From: Halorussus sp. MSC15.2
GTDB taxonomy: Archaea > Halobacteriota > Halobacteria > Halobacteriales > Haladaptataceae
Assembly: GCF_010747475.1 (NCBI RefSeq)
Contig: NZ_VSLZ01000007.1
Span: forward strand, 62,001-126,000
Length of the DNA stretch: 64,000 bases
Direction: 5' to 3'
Part shown: positions 26,782-36,311 of the stretch, in pieces
How positions within the stretch are numbered: position 1 is the stretch's first letter
Layout of the letters: each line of letters begins with the position of its first letter
Program-made: the position numbers and the translations under genes
The notes under the pieces: generated by a model
What the model was told of the DNA's origin: nothing
Databases searched by the model: none
Seen by the model: only the letters and a program-made list of their open reading frames with translations

Positions 26782-29406
26782 ATGACTGACGTTCCCGACA
26801 GCTACGACCCCGAGCGAGTCGAACCGAAGTGGCAGGAAGAGTGGCGCGGTTCCGAGATTTACAACCCCGACGGCGAACCCGACTACGTCGTGGACACGCC
26901 GCCGCCGTACCCGACCGGACAGCTCCACCTCGGCCACGCGCTCGGGTGGAGTTACATGGACTTCGCGGCCCGGTTTCACCGACTCATCGGCGACGAGGTG
27001 CTGTTCCCGCAGGGCTGGGACTGTCACGGCCTGCCGACCGAAGTGAAGGTCGAGGAGGAGGAGGACATCCACCGGACCGACGTCCCCCGCGAGGAGTTCC
27101 GGGACCTCTGCGTCGAGTACACCGAGGACCGCATCGACGGGATGAAGGAGACGATGCAGTCGCTGGGGTTCTCGCAGGACTGGTCGGCCGAGTACCGGAC
27201 GATGGACGCCGACTACTGGGAGAAGACCCAGCGCTCGTTCGTCGAGATGGCCCACGGCGACGAGGAGGAGAGTTACGTCTACCGCGACGAACACCCCGTC
27301 AACTGGTGTCCGCGCTGTGAGACCGCCATCGCCGACGCCGAGGTCGAGAACATCGACCGCGAGGGGACACTCCACTACGTCACGTTCCCCGGCGTGGACA
27401 ACGACGACATCGAAATCGCGACCACCCGACCGGAACTGCTGGCGGCCTGCGTCGGCATGGCCGTGGACCCCGACGACGAGCGCTACGAGGGTCGCATCGG
27501 CGACACCTTCGAGGTCCCCCTGTTCGGACAGGAGGTCGAACTCGTCGCCGACGACGACGTGGACGGCGACTTCGGGACCGGCGCGGTGATGATATGCACG
27601 TTCGGCGACAAGCAGGACGTTGACTGGTGGGCCGAACACGACCTCGACCTCCGCTCGGTCTTCACCGAGGACGGCCGCCTCAACGAACTCGCGGGCGAGT
27701 ACGAGGGCCTGACCATCGAGGAGGCAAAGGCGCTCATCGCCGACGACCTCGACGAAGCGGGCTACCTCGAAGACACGGAACCCACCGACCAGTCGGTCGG
27801 CGCGTGCTGGCGGTGTGACACGCCCATCGAAATCCTGAGCAAGGAACAGTGGTTCGTGGAGGTCCGGCAGGACGAGATTCTGGAGAAGGCCCAGCAGGTC
27901 GAGTGGATTCCCGAGCACATGTACGACCGCCTCGAAGACTGGACCGAGGGGATGGAGTGGGACTGGGTCATCTCCCGCCAGCGCGTGTTCGCCACGCCCA
28001 TCCCGGCGTGGTTCTGCCGCGAGTGCGGCCACGCCCACGTCGCGGACGTGTCGGAACTCCCGCTGGACCCGACCGAGACCGACCCCGCGGTCGATTCGTG
28101 CCCCGAGTGCGGTGCGGACGACTGGGAGGGCGAGACCGACGTGATGGACACGTGGATGGACTCGTCCATCTCGCCGATGCACGTTCAGGGTTGGCCGGAC
28201 GAGGAGTTCACCCCGACGACGCTCCGCGAGCAGGGTCACGACATCATCCGGACGTGGGCGTTCTACACCCTCCTGCGGGTCACGGCGCTCGAAGACGAGA
28301 TTCCGTGGGAGGAGTCGCTGGTCAACGGGATGGTGTTCGGCGACGACGGCCACAAGATGAGCAAGTCCCGGGGTAACGCGGTCGGCCCCGAGGAGGCCAT
28401 CGAGGAGTACAGCGCCGACTCGGTCCGGCAGGCCCTCGCGCTCGGCGGCCAACCCGGCAGCGACATCCAGTTCCAGTGGAAGGAGGTCAAGTCGGCCTCC
28501 CGGTTCCTCACCAAGTTCTGGAACATCTTCCAGTTCTCGGCCGAACACTTCGACGAGGAGACGCCCGACATCGCGGCCCCGGCGTACCGCGACGCCGACG
28601 AGTGGATTCTGTCGAAACTCTCCCGAACCGCCGAGGACGTCGAGGCCGACATGGAGGCCTACCGTTTCGACGCGGCGCTCCGCAAACTGCGGGAGTTCGT
28701 CTGGAACGACCTCGCCGACGACTACCTCGAACTCGTCAAGGGTCGCCTCTACGAGGGCCGACCCGGCGAGCGCGACGCCGCCCGCCACGCGCTCTACACC
28801 GCGGTCTCGGCGTCGATACGGATGCTCGCACCGTTCTCGCCCCACTTCGCCGACGAGGTGTATCACCACCTCCCCGGCACCGAGGGGAGCGTCCACACCG
28901 CGGACTGGCCCGCGGTCGAGTTCGCCGACGAGGAGGCCGAGCGCAGGGGCGACCTCATCGCGGAGGTCGCCAGCGAGATTCGGGCGTGGAAGTCCGACGC
29001 GGGGATGGCGCTCAACGCCGACCTCGACCGCGTCGAGGTGTACTCCGAGCAGGGTCGCGGGTGGGACACCTACGACCTGTCCGAAGCGGTCAGCGCGCCG
29101 GTCTACCCCGAGGAGGGGCAACCGAACGTCGAACTCGTCCCGGTGGGCGTGGACCCCGACCACAGCGTCATCGGACCGCAGTTCCGCGACGAGGCCGGGC
29201 AGGTCGTCGCCGCGCTGGAGTCGGCGGACTTCACCCAACTCGAGAACCAGAAGAAAATCGAGGGCGAAATCACGCTGACGGTGAACGGCGAAGAGGTCAC
29301 CATCGACGGTGACGCCGTGGAAATCGAGAAAGAGTACCGCGCCGAGAGCGGCGAAGAGGTCGAAGTGCTGGAGACCGAGCAGGCGACCGTGCTGGTCTTC
29401 GCTTGA
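26782..29406 (+). CDS. valS: Valyl-tRNA synthetase
   Basis: 874 residues, the expected class I ValRS length. HIGH-type motif [13 protein letters not shown] near residue 50, editing-domain region [20 protein letters not shown], and [20 protein letters not shown] (KMSKS) near residue 525, followed by the anticodon-binding helical domain. Cys pairs (CPRCE, CWRCD, CRECG, CPECG) suggest zinc knuckles. It attaches valine to tRNA-Val. The ATG at 26782 ([18 protein letters not shown]) starts the domain; the longer upstream frame lacks support. Confidence 0.96.
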   Translation: MTDVPDSYDPERVEPKWQEEWRGSEIYNPDGEPDYVVDTPPPYPTGQLHLGHALGWSYMDFAARFHRLIGDEVLFPQGWDCHGLPTEVKVEEEEDIHRTDVPREEFRDLCVEYTEDRIDGMKETMQSLGFSQDWSAEYRTMDADYWEKTQRSFVEMAHGDEEESYVYRDEHPVNWCPRCETAIADAEVENIDREGTLHYVTFPGVDNDDIEIATTRPELLAACVGMAVDPDDERYEGRIGDTFEVPLFGQEVELVADDDVDGDFGTGAVMICTFGDKQDVDWWAEHDLDLRSVFTEDGRLNELAGEYEGLTIEEAKALIADDLDEAGYLEDTEPTDQSVGACWRCDTPIEILSKEQWFVEVRQDEILEKAQQVEWIPEHMYDRLEDWTEGMEWDWVISRQRVFATPIPAWFCRECGHAHVADVSELPLDPTETDPAVDSCPECGADDWEGETDVMDTWMDSSISPMHVQGWPDEEFTPTTLREQGHDIIRTWAFYTLLRVTALEDEIPWEESLVNGMVFGDDGHKMSKSRGNAVGPEEAIEEYSADSVRQALALGGQPGSDIQFQWKEVKSASRFLTKFWNIFQFSAEHFDEETPDIAAPAYRDADEWILSKLSRTAEDVEADMEAYRFDAALRKLREFVWNDLADDYLELVKGRLYEGRPGERDAARHALYTAVSASIRMLAPFSPHFADEVYHHLPGTEGSVHTADWPAVEFADEEAERRGDLIAEVASEIRAWKSDAGMALNADLDRVEVYSEQGRGWDTYDLSEAVSAPVYPEEGQPNVELVPVGVDPDHSVIGPQFRDEAGQVVAALESADFTQLENQKKIEGEITLTVNGEEVTIDGDAVEIEKEYRAESGEEVEVLETEQATVLVFA

Positions 29407-29592
29407 GATAGTTCGACTCACCGACCTCCCGGTCCGTTACCGGTCTCCGTGTTCGTTCGAGAGTGTACTCCCGAACCCGTAGCAGAACACGCTCACCGAG
29501 TCGTGAAACGACGTTCTCTCTGCGGGCGCGTGCCGTCGCGGTCGTTCGAACCACTGCCGTTTTCACCTCGACGCGCCAAGCGAAACTAACCC

Positions 29593-30690
29593 ATGGACCA
29601 GCGAATTCACGACCACGCGGAGGTTCTCGTTGACTGGAGCGCCCGAATCGAGGACGGCGACGACGTAGTGTTGCGCGTGGACGAAGGTGCGCACGACCTC
29701 GCGGTCGCCGTCGCCGAGAAACTCGGCGAACGCGGCGCGAACGTCCTCCCCGTCTACGGTTCCGACGAGGTGGAGTCGGCGTTCGTCCGAGGCCACGACG
29801 GCGACTTCGACCAAGACCCGGACTTCGAGGTGGCGATGCTCGAACGCGCGGACGCGGTGCTGTCGCTGCGGGGCCAGCACAACACCGCCGCGAAAGCCGC
29901 CGTGTCGGGCGAGAAGCGCTCGGCCTACAAGAAGTCCCGAACCGCAATCAAGACCCGCCAGATGGACACCGACTGGGTCTCGACGCTGCACCCGACGCGC
30001 GCTCACGCCCAGAACGCGGGCATGGGCTACGAGGAGTACAAGGACTTCGTGTACGACGCCATCCTCCGGGACTGGGAGAGCCTCGCCGACGAGATGGCGA
30101 ACCTCAAGGACCTGCTCGACGAGGGGAGCGAAGTCCGACTCGTCAAGGAGGACACCGACCTCACGATGTCCATCGAGGACCGCACCGCGGTCAACAGCGC
30201 CGCGTCGGTCGCGTACGACTCGCACAACCTCCCGAGCGGCGAGGTGTTCACCGCGCCGGAGGCCACCGAGGGCGAGGTGTACTTCGACGTGCCGATGACC
30301 CACGACGGCGTCCGAATCCGCGACGTTCGCCTCGCCTTCGAGGACGGCGAGGTCGTGGACTGGTCGGCCGAAGTCGGCGAAGCGGCCCTCGAAGACATCC
30401 TCACGACCGACGAGGGTGCCAAGCGCCTCGGCGAACTCGGCATCGGGATGAACCGCGGCATCGACCGCTTCACCGACAGCATCCTCTTCGACGAGAAGAT
30501 GGGCGACACGGTCCACCTCGCGGTCGGCCGCGCGTACTCCTCGTGCCTGCCGGAGGGCGAGGAGGGCAACCAGAGCGCGGTCCACGTGGACATGATTACC
30601 GACGTGAGCGAGGACTCTCGGATGGAAATCGACGGCGAAGTCGTCCAGCGCAACGGCACGTTCCGGTGGGAAGACGGCTTCGAGGGCTGA
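29593..30690 (+). CDS. M29 family aminopeptidase
   Basis: 365 residues. Typical M29 (thermophilic aminopeptidase T) landmarks: a glutamate-rich core, SGEVFTAPEATEGEVYFDVPM, IGMNRGIDRFTDSILFDEKMGDTVHLAVGRAYSSC and a VHVDMI near the end, which supply the dinuclear metal ligands. It removes N-terminal residues from peptides in the cytoplasm. Copies of its 3' end are repeated downstream. Confidence 0.88.
   Translation: MDQRIHDHAEVLVDWSARIEDGDDVVLRVDEGAHDLAVAVAEKLGERGANVLPVYGSDEVESAFVRGHDGDFDQDPDFEVAMLERADAVLSLRGQHNTAAKAAVSGEKRSAYKKSRTAIKTRQMDTDWVSTLHPTRAHAQNAGMGYEEYKDFVYDAILRDWESLADEMANLKDLLDEGSEVRLVKEDTDLTMSIEDRTAVNSAASVAYDSHNLPSGEVFTAPEATEGEVYFDVPMTHDGVRIRDVRLAFEDGEVVDWSAEVGEAALEDILTTDEGAKRLGELGIGMNRGIDRFTDSILFDEKMGDTVHLAVGRAYSSCLPEGEEGNQSAVHVDMITDVSEDSRMEIDGEVVQRNGTFRWEDGFEG
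30641..30685 (+). repeat. Duplicated 45-bp segment from the aminopeptidase 3' end
   Basis: Identical to 30780-30824. Here it is the last coding stretch of the aminopeptidase (encoding QRNGTFRWEDGFE); the second copy lies outside any gene. Confidence 0.85.
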
Positions 30691-30729
30691 GCGTCCGCCT
30701 TTTGGTGCAGATTTTACGAGTGAGCGAGG
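30658..30729 (+). repeat. 72-bp segment repeated downstream (copy 1)
   Basis: Matches 30969-31040 with one difference (G to A). It covers the aminopeptidase stop codon and the T-rich sequence TTTTGGTGCAGATTTTACGAG after it. Confidence 0.85.
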
Positions 30730-30779
30730 CGAGCGGCGAAGCCGTGAGCAGAGCGACCGAGATAAAAGGTGCGCGCAGG

Positions 30780-30824
30780 TCGTCCAGCGCAACGGCACGT
30801 TCCGGTGGGAAGACGGCTTCGAGG
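30780..30824 (+). repeat. Non-coding copy of the 45-bp segment
   Basis: Exact copy of 30641-30685, 139 bases downstream. Confidence 0.85.
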
Positions 30825-30825
30825 A

Positions 30826-30897
30826 GAGCGAGGCCTGAGCGGAGCGAAGGCCTCGAACCGAAGCGGGGAGCGAAGCGACCCGCGGAGGAGTAGGGCG
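30826..30897 (+). repeat. 72-bp purine-rich repeat, copy 1
   Basis: Identical to 31033-31104. Rich in GAGCG/GAAGCG words, the kind of low-complexity sequence often found just after haloarchaeal genes. Confidence 0.85.
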
Positions 30898-30968
30898 GTC
30901 TTTTTCGTCGACGTTTTTGCGAGGAACGTCGCCGGAGGCGACGCGACGAGGAAAAAGGTCGGACGCGG

Positions 30969-31040
30969 ACGTTCCAGTGGGAAGACGGCTTCGAGGGCTG
31001 AGCGTCCGCCTTTTGGTGCAGATTTTACGAGTGAGCGAGG
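30969..31040 (+). repeat. 72-bp segment repeated downstream (copy 2)
   Basis: Second copy of 30658-30729. Confidence 0.85.
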
Positions 31041-31104
31041 CCTGAGCGGAGCGAAGGCCTCGAACCGAAGCGGGGAGCGAAGCGACCCGCGGAGGAGTAG
31101 GGCG
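31033..31104 (+). repeat. 72-bp purine-rich repeat, copy 2
   Basis: Second copy of 30826-30897. Confidence 0.85.
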
Positions 31105-31234
31105 CTCTTCGTCTGTCGTTCCGAGGCGACCGCCCGGTGGTTCCGAAACGACTCTGAGAACGGCCCAGATAGGATTCACTCACCGTCCTTAATTATTTAT
31201 GGCATCATACCGTTATGATTGTTGGATTCCGACA

Positions 31235-32545
31235 ATGGATTACGATAGACGCACATTTATCAAAGCCGTAGCGGCCGCGGGACTGACCGTCAGCGCAGTT
31301 CGACCCGTCGCCGCCGGAAGCGACACTCGCTACGTGGTCAACACCGACGGAAGCGGTGTCCAATCGCACGTCGAAGACGCTGGCTACAGCATCCAGCACG
31401 AACTCGGTGGGAACGTCCTCCTCGTGACCGGTTCCAGCGAGAATCGGACCGCCCTCGAAGACGTCAACGGCGTCGGCGCGGTCGCCCGCGACGTGAGCAT
31501 CGAGTTCGAGAAACCCGAGAAGGAGGCCGACGAGACGACCGACGAGGACTACTACTCGCTCCAGTGGGACAAGCAGGTCACGGACGTGTCCGCGGCCCAC
31601 GACACCGCCACCGGTGACGGCACACGCCTCGCCATCATCGACACCGGTATCGACGTGGACCACCCCGACCTGCAAGCTAACGTCGACGCCGACGCGGGCC
31701 GACTGTTCAAGTTCGGCGACGTGAGCCACGACACGACCGACGTGTACGGCCACGGTAGCCACGTCGCGGGTATCGCCGCCGCGAGCGACGACGGGACCAC
31801 GGGCGTCGTCGGCACCGCGCCCGACGCCGAACTCGTCTCGCTCCGCGTGTTCTACTACTACGACTACGACGGCGACGGCGAGACGGAACTGTACACCACG
31901 GTCGGGGACATCTTCACCGCCATCGACCACGCCGCGTCCATCGACGCCGACGCGGCGAACATGAGCATCGGGACGCCACCGCTCCCGCCCGAGGTCAACG
32001 CCGGGGGCATCCGAGGGGCCTACGAGCGCGTGATTCGGAGCGCGACCCAGCGCGGCACGGTCGTCGTCGCCAGCGCCGGGAACAGCGACGCCAACCTCCA
32101 GCAGGGCGGCTACTTCACCACGCCGAACAGCGTCTCGGGCGCGATGAGCATCTCGGCCACCGGGCCGAACGACGAGCGCGTCTTCTACTCGAACTACGGC
32201 ACCGACGAAATCGACGTGGGCGCGCCCGGCGGAGGGTACGAGACCCTCGAAAAGACGCTCGCCAGCGACACCGAGTGGCCGTATCCGACCAACCTCGTAC
32301 TCTCGTCGGTCCCGCCGGAGATATACGGCGCGAACTACGCCTACTTCGCGGGCACCTCGATGGCCGCCCCGCAGGTTACCGGGACGGTCGGTCTCGTGCG
32401 GAGCATCGACCCCGACGCCCCGACCGAGGCGGTCGAGCAAGCTATTCGCTCGGGCGCGGAGGGCGTGGACGGCCAGAGCAGCGCCGACCTCGGCGCGGGC
32501 CGCCTCAACGCCGACAAGGCGCTCGACGCCAACAACATCAACTGA
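31235..32545 (+). CDS. Tat-exported subtilisin-like serine protease (S8, halolysin type)
   Basis: 436 residues from MDYDRRTFIKAVAAAGL, a Tat signal. A propeptide of about 80 residues (YVVNTDGSGVQSHVEDAGY) precedes the S8 domain with catalytic Asp in LAIIDTGIDVDHPDL, His in YGHGSHVAGIAA and Ser in AGTSMAAPQVTG, plus the oxyanion Asn in VVVASAGNSD. It degrades extracellular protein. There is no C-terminal extension, unlike some halolysins. An ATG 36 bases upstream is possible but adds residues before the Tat motif. Follows the repeat region. Confidence 0.92.
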   Translation: MDYDRRTFIKAVAAAGLTVSAVRPVAAGSDTRYVVNTDGSGVQSHVEDAGYSIQHELGGNVLLVTGSSENRTALEDVNGVGAVARDVSIEFEKPEKEADETTDEDYYSLQWDKQVTDVSAAHDTATGDGTRLAIIDTGIDVDHPDLQANVDADAGRLFKFGDVSHDTTDVYGHGSHVAGIAAASDDGTTGVVGTAPDAELVSLRVFYYYDYDGDGETELYTTVGDIFTAIDHAASIDADAANMSIGTPPLPPEVNAGGIRGAYERVIRSATQRGTVVVASAGNSDANLQQGGYFTTPNSVSGAMSISATGPNDERVFYSNYGTDEIDVGAPGGGYETLEKTLASDTEWPYPTNLVLSSVPPEIYGANYAYFAGTSMAAPQVTGTVGLVRSIDPDAPTEAVEQAIRSGAEGVDGQSSADLGAGRLNADKALDANNIN

Positions 32546-32624
32546 CGCGACTGGGACCCGACCGGACTCCGAGTCGATACCTTCTTTCGTAGCACCCAAC
32601 CGCGTCCAACGTTTGCCGTCCAAT

Positions 32625-33107
32625 ATGGAACCGGAAGCCGAGTCTGCGTGGGACTTGGACGCCGTCCTCGTCGGTGCGGGCGTCGACGCCGCGATTGCAG
32701 TCGTCGCCGCGACGCTGGCGCTCCCCGAACGAGTACGCTGGCCCGCCTTCGCCGGAGTCCTCGCGGGTGGACTCCTCGGCGGTTATCTCGCCGGGCGACT
32801 CGCCGCCGGGTCGTGGCGACGCCGCCCCCGTCACGGCCTGCTCGCCGGCGTCGTCGGCGGCGCGGCGTTCGCGCTCGCGGTCCGGTGGTCGTTCGAACCG
32901 GGCACGCCGCCCGGCGCGCTCCGGCCCGCGAACTACCTGTTGGCGACCGCCGCGGGGTGGTTCCCGTCGGGGTTCACCGCGCGTTACGACGCCCTCATCG
33001 GGGTCGCGGCCGCGCTGGCGTTCGGAGTCCTGTACGCCGTCGAGGGCGCGCTCGCGGCCGGGGCCGCACCCGGCGACGAGTCGGGCATCGTCGCGGTTCG
33101 CGAGTGA
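32625..33107 (+). CDS. DUF5518-like membrane protein
   Basis: 160 residues with about four hydrophobic, glycine/alanine-rich helices, including FAGVLAGGLLGGYLAGRLAA and GLLAGVVGGAAFALAV. The glycine-zipper pattern resembles the haloarchaeal DUF5518 family, without certainty. The ATG at 32625 is chosen, giving an acidic lead-in MEPEAESAWDLD. Function unknown. Convergent with the matrixin-like gene. Confidence 0.55.
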   Translation: MEPEAESAWDLDAVLVGAGVDAAIAVVAATLALPERVRWPAFAGVLAGGLLGGYLAGRLAAGSWRRRPRHGLLAGVVGGAAFALAVRWSFEPGTPPGALRPANYLLATAAGWFPSGFTARYDALIGVAAALAFGVLYAVEGALAAGAAPGDESGIVAVRE

Positions 33108-34132
33108 CTACTCCGACTCCCACCACTCACTCCTGCGGTCGTCGTACGTCGCGTTCCGGAAGGGCGCGGGCCAGTCGGAGTCGTTCTCGAACCCGAAGCC
33201 GTAGCCCAGCCAGTAGCCGACGTGCCAGCCCACGGCCTCGGTGTCGATGTCGCTGAGCGTGATTCGGAGGCTATCGTAGCGTTCGAGCGCGCCGTCGCTG
33301 TCCGGGTCGACGCCGCGGACTCGACCGCAGGACCCGGTGTCGCCGTTCCGACAGGGGAGGTCGTCGGCGAACGTCACGACCACCTCCGCGTCGCTCCGGT
33401 TCGTCACGAACTCGAACGACACGTCCTCGGGGACGGTTCCGTTGGCTCCCCGGGCGTAGTAGTCGAGGGCGTGGCGGACCTGTTCGCGGACCGCTGCGGG
33501 GTCGTCGGTGGCGTTCGCGTCGAGGTACACCGTGAAGTTGGCGTCGCTCCACGGGAGTCGTCGCTCGGTGGCGTTCGGCCGCGGCAGCGACGTCAGCGGC
33601 GACGACGGAGCCATGACCGACTCTGGCCCGGCCGAGTGGTTCAGCCCCAGCGTGTGCCCGAGTTCGTGTTTTAGGATGAGTCGCGTCGATTCGTTGGAGT
33701 AGGACCCGACGACCTCGATGGATATCGGCCGGGAGACCTGCCCGCGGTGGTTCACGTAGGGAGCGCACCCGGCCGGGTCGGTGACGTTGGCGCACCCCTC
33801 TATGTTCTCGACGAACTCGACCACGATGTCGGGACTCGAAGCGTTCGGTTCTAGTCGGTAGTCGATAGAGAATCCGGCGAAGCGCGTGCTGTTGTTCGCC
33901 CAGAAGTCGAGGGCGTCGGACACGAGCGGTCGGAAGTTCCGCGATTCGTTCGCAGCGTTGTCGATAGCTACCGTCAACTCCCTCTCCCCCCACGGATTCG
34001 GCCGGTCCGGCGCTTCTTCGGACGTGAGCGCCCGTTGGTCGGCGAACCCCCGGTTTCCGCCCCGTTGTCGGGTGCCTCGGTCGCGCACCCGGCAAGCACG
34101 AGGAGGGCAGCGACGAACAGTGTTCGCCACAT
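33108..34132 (-). pseudogene. Matrixin-like zinc metalloprotease lipoprotein, frameshifted
   Basis: The N-terminus MWRTLFVAALLVLAGC (ATG 34132) is a lipoprotein signal. About position 34056 a G5 run should be G6; one base more joins it to ADQRALTSEEAPDRPNPWGE and the rest of the protein. The catalytic motif HELGHTLGLNH (HExxHxxGxxH) marks a metzincin. A second, weaker repeat of the fold follows (VDANATDDPAAVREQVRHAL). Likely a surface-anchored peptidase. Substrate unknown. Confidence 0.8.
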
Positions 34133-34371
34133 CAGCAACCACGACAACGGTATCACGTATCAAACTTGGCGTGGGTTTCGACCTGCCAGAATTCGCAGCA
34201 GGGGACTAGGACGCGGACTCGATTTCTAAGGCGTCCCGATGGAGACTGAAGGGGCGGCTTAACCGGACCCGCGTTCTCGGTGAGCCATCCCGTTCCGTCT
34301 GTCGGTGGCCGAGATGGTCATCCCGGGCGAGTAGACGTCCCAATGCTCAGACGGTGCCGCCCCGACCCCGG

Positions 34372-35778
34372 TCAGGGTTCGGGGTCGAAGAACTCGGCCA
34401 ACTCCGCGCCGAACTCCGCGGCGAGTTCGCCGACCGCCTCGCCGACGAGCAGGTCGTAGCCGTTCGCTAGTGCCGACTCGACGTGGACCCCCAGCGCCAC
34501 GCCGAAGAGGGCGTCGCTCTCCAGAAACGCCGCGGCCGTCTCGAACTCCCGTTCGCGCTCCACGACGTAGCGGTCGCCGTCGATGAACGGCCCGTACGGC
34601 GGTCCGGACCCCGCGGCCGTCCCACTGCCTCCGGAGTCGTCGGAACCGTCGGCGTACTTCCCGTAGAACCCCTCGGCGTGCTGGCGGACGTGGACCGGCG
34701 GCCCCTCGTGGCGCTCGACCGCCGGGCGCTCGGCCACCGCCAACTCGACGAAGAGGACCGCCGACTCGTCGGCGAACGTCGCGGCCCGGAGCGCGTCGAA
34801 CCCCCGGCGGTCCAACTCCTTGCGCACACCGGACACCGACTTCCGGAGTTGGGGGTACAACTGGTCTTCGACCACGTCGGGCGCGTCGAACCGGAGCGCG
34901 ACCGGGGTCGTCCCCCGCTTCCGGACGTGGTCGCGCACCTCGTCCGCGGAGAGGGGGTCGGTCGGGTCCGGGAAGAACAGGTCCTCGCGGGGGCGCTCCA
35001 GCAGCTCGCGGGCGTAGTGCTGGAGGCGCGCGACGTTCTCGGGGGCGCAGACCGCCGCCACGTTGCGCTCGGGGTCGGTCGGGTCGATGACCACCAGCGG
35101 GTCGTCGAACTCCGCCTGCCCGTGGTCCTCGGGGTCGAACCGGACCGGCGGGTGCCAGTCCTCGGCGGCCGCCTCGACCGTCTCCCGGAACCCGCCGTAT
35201 TCGAGGACCAGCAGTTCGGTCAGGTAGCCCGAGAACCCCCGCGTGCGGAGGTCGCTCCCGTAGGCCCCGATTCCCTTGAGGAACTGCTTGAACAGGCGCA
35301 CCTCCCCGGCGAGGTCCGCGTCGATGCGCTCGTCGAGGTACTCGTTGTGGAACGGCGTCCGGTCCACCGCCGACCGGATGTCGGTCGCCGAGTCGAGACG
35401 GTAACAGGGGACGAGGTCCACGTCGAAGCCGTCGTACTCGCCGGTCACGTAGGGATGTTCGGCGTACTCCTCGCGGCCCTCCGGCAGGACGGCGTGGCCC
35501 ACCCTGAGACCGTAGGACTCCAACTCCTCGCGGTCCGCGTCGGCGGGGAACCGGACGAACAGGTCGATGTCGCGGTCGCCGCTTATCCACGTTCCGCGGG
35601 CGGTGCTCCCGACCTGAATCACGTCGCCCGACACCGGGAGGTCCGCGATGGCCTCCTCGGCGCGCTCGGTCAGCGCCGCCACGGCCTCGCGCATCCGCTG
35701 GCGCTCGCGCTCGCCGGGGTCGATTCGGTCGCCCACCGCGGCGACCACCGCCTCGAAGTCGTCGTCCTCGCCGGTCAT
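34372..35778 (-). CDS. cca: CCA tRNA nucleotidyltransferase (archaeal class I)
   Basis: 468 residues. Nucleotidyltransferase site VIQVGSTARGTWISGDRDIDLFVRF, in which the two Asp of DIDLF bind metal, then FDVDLVPCYRL with the third carboxylate, and FHNEYLDERI with LFKQFLKGIGAYGSDL. It adds CCA to tRNA 3' ends, needed because haloarchaeal tRNA genes, including the three here, do not encode CCA. It lies near two tRNA genes. Confidence 0.94.
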   Translation of the reverse strand: MTGEDDDFEAVVAAVGDRIDPGERERQRMREAVAALTERAEEAIADLPVSGDVIQVGSTARGTWISGDRDIDLFVRFPADADREELESYGLRVGHAVLPEGREEYAEHPYVTGEYDGFDVDLVPCYRLDSATDIRSAVDRTPFHNEYLDERIDADLAGEVRLFKQFLKGIGAYGSDLRTRGFSGYLTELLVLEYGGFRETVEAAAEDWHPPVRFDPEDHGQAEFDDPLVVIDPTDPERNVAAVCAPENVARLQHYARELLERPREDLFFPDPTDPLSADEVRDHVRKRGTTPVALRFDAPDVVEDQLYPQLRKSVSGVRKELDRRGFDALRAATFADESAVLFVELAVAERPAVERHEGPPVHVRQHAEGFYGKYADGSDDSGGSGTAAGSGPPYGPFIDGDRYVVEREREFETAAAFLESDALFGVALGVHVESALANGYDLLVGEAVGELAAEFGAELAEFFDPEP

Positions 35779-35941
35779 ACCCGTGGATTCTCGGCCCTCG
35801 GTCGAAAACGTGTCGTCTCGTCACGCCGGGTCTCCGCGGTGGGTGAACCGGGGTTCTACGCCGTGTGAACGCATCACGGCGTCAGGGCGAAAGCGAAAGC
35901 CCTATCAAATAACTCCCGCATATGCACGAATGCAGCAGGAA

Positions 35942-36014
<73 letters not shown>

Positions 36015-36149
36015 CTACTTTCTCGCGGCGAACAACGACGACGAGTGGAGTCTCGTCCCCGGACGCAGGACGCGCCGGTTGGATTCCCGGGGATGTCGTC
36101 GTCACAAACCGAAGTGGTTTAAAGAATCGACGCGTTACCTGCAACCGAA

Positions 36150-36255
36150 GGGCCCGTAGCTAAGTCTGGTAAAGCACCCGGCTCATATTGGCGGCTGGGA
36201 CATCCAGCGTCATGGGACACCGGGCGATTCCTTGGTTCGAATCCGAGCGGGCCCA
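36150..36255 (+). tRNA. tRNA-Met (elongator, anticodon CAT) with a 31-base intron
   Basis: Exons 36150-36187 and 36219-36255. Acceptor GGGCCCG/CGGGCCC, anticodon stem CCCGG/CCGGG, loop CTCATAA once spliced, T arm CTTGG-TTCGAAT-CCGAG, discriminator A. The intron sits after position 37. CTCAT pairs with ATGGG between 3-base bulges ATT and ACA, a bulge-helix-bulge, and the intron folds on GCTGG/CCAGC. Confidence 0.88.
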
Positions 36256-36311
36256 CTTTCTGCCGACGCAACTCGCGAGCGCCGCGTAGCGTGCGAGACA
36301 CACGGCGAAAA

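Noticed and set aside
26338-29421. A 1027-codon open frame on the strand opposite valS
   Set aside because: It is the mirror of a GC-rich real gene; composition makes the antisense frame stay open. It contains no domain and valS fills the region.
30641-31104. CRISPR array
   Set aside because: Repeats are unequal in length, overlap a gene end and lack regular spacers; no cas gene present.
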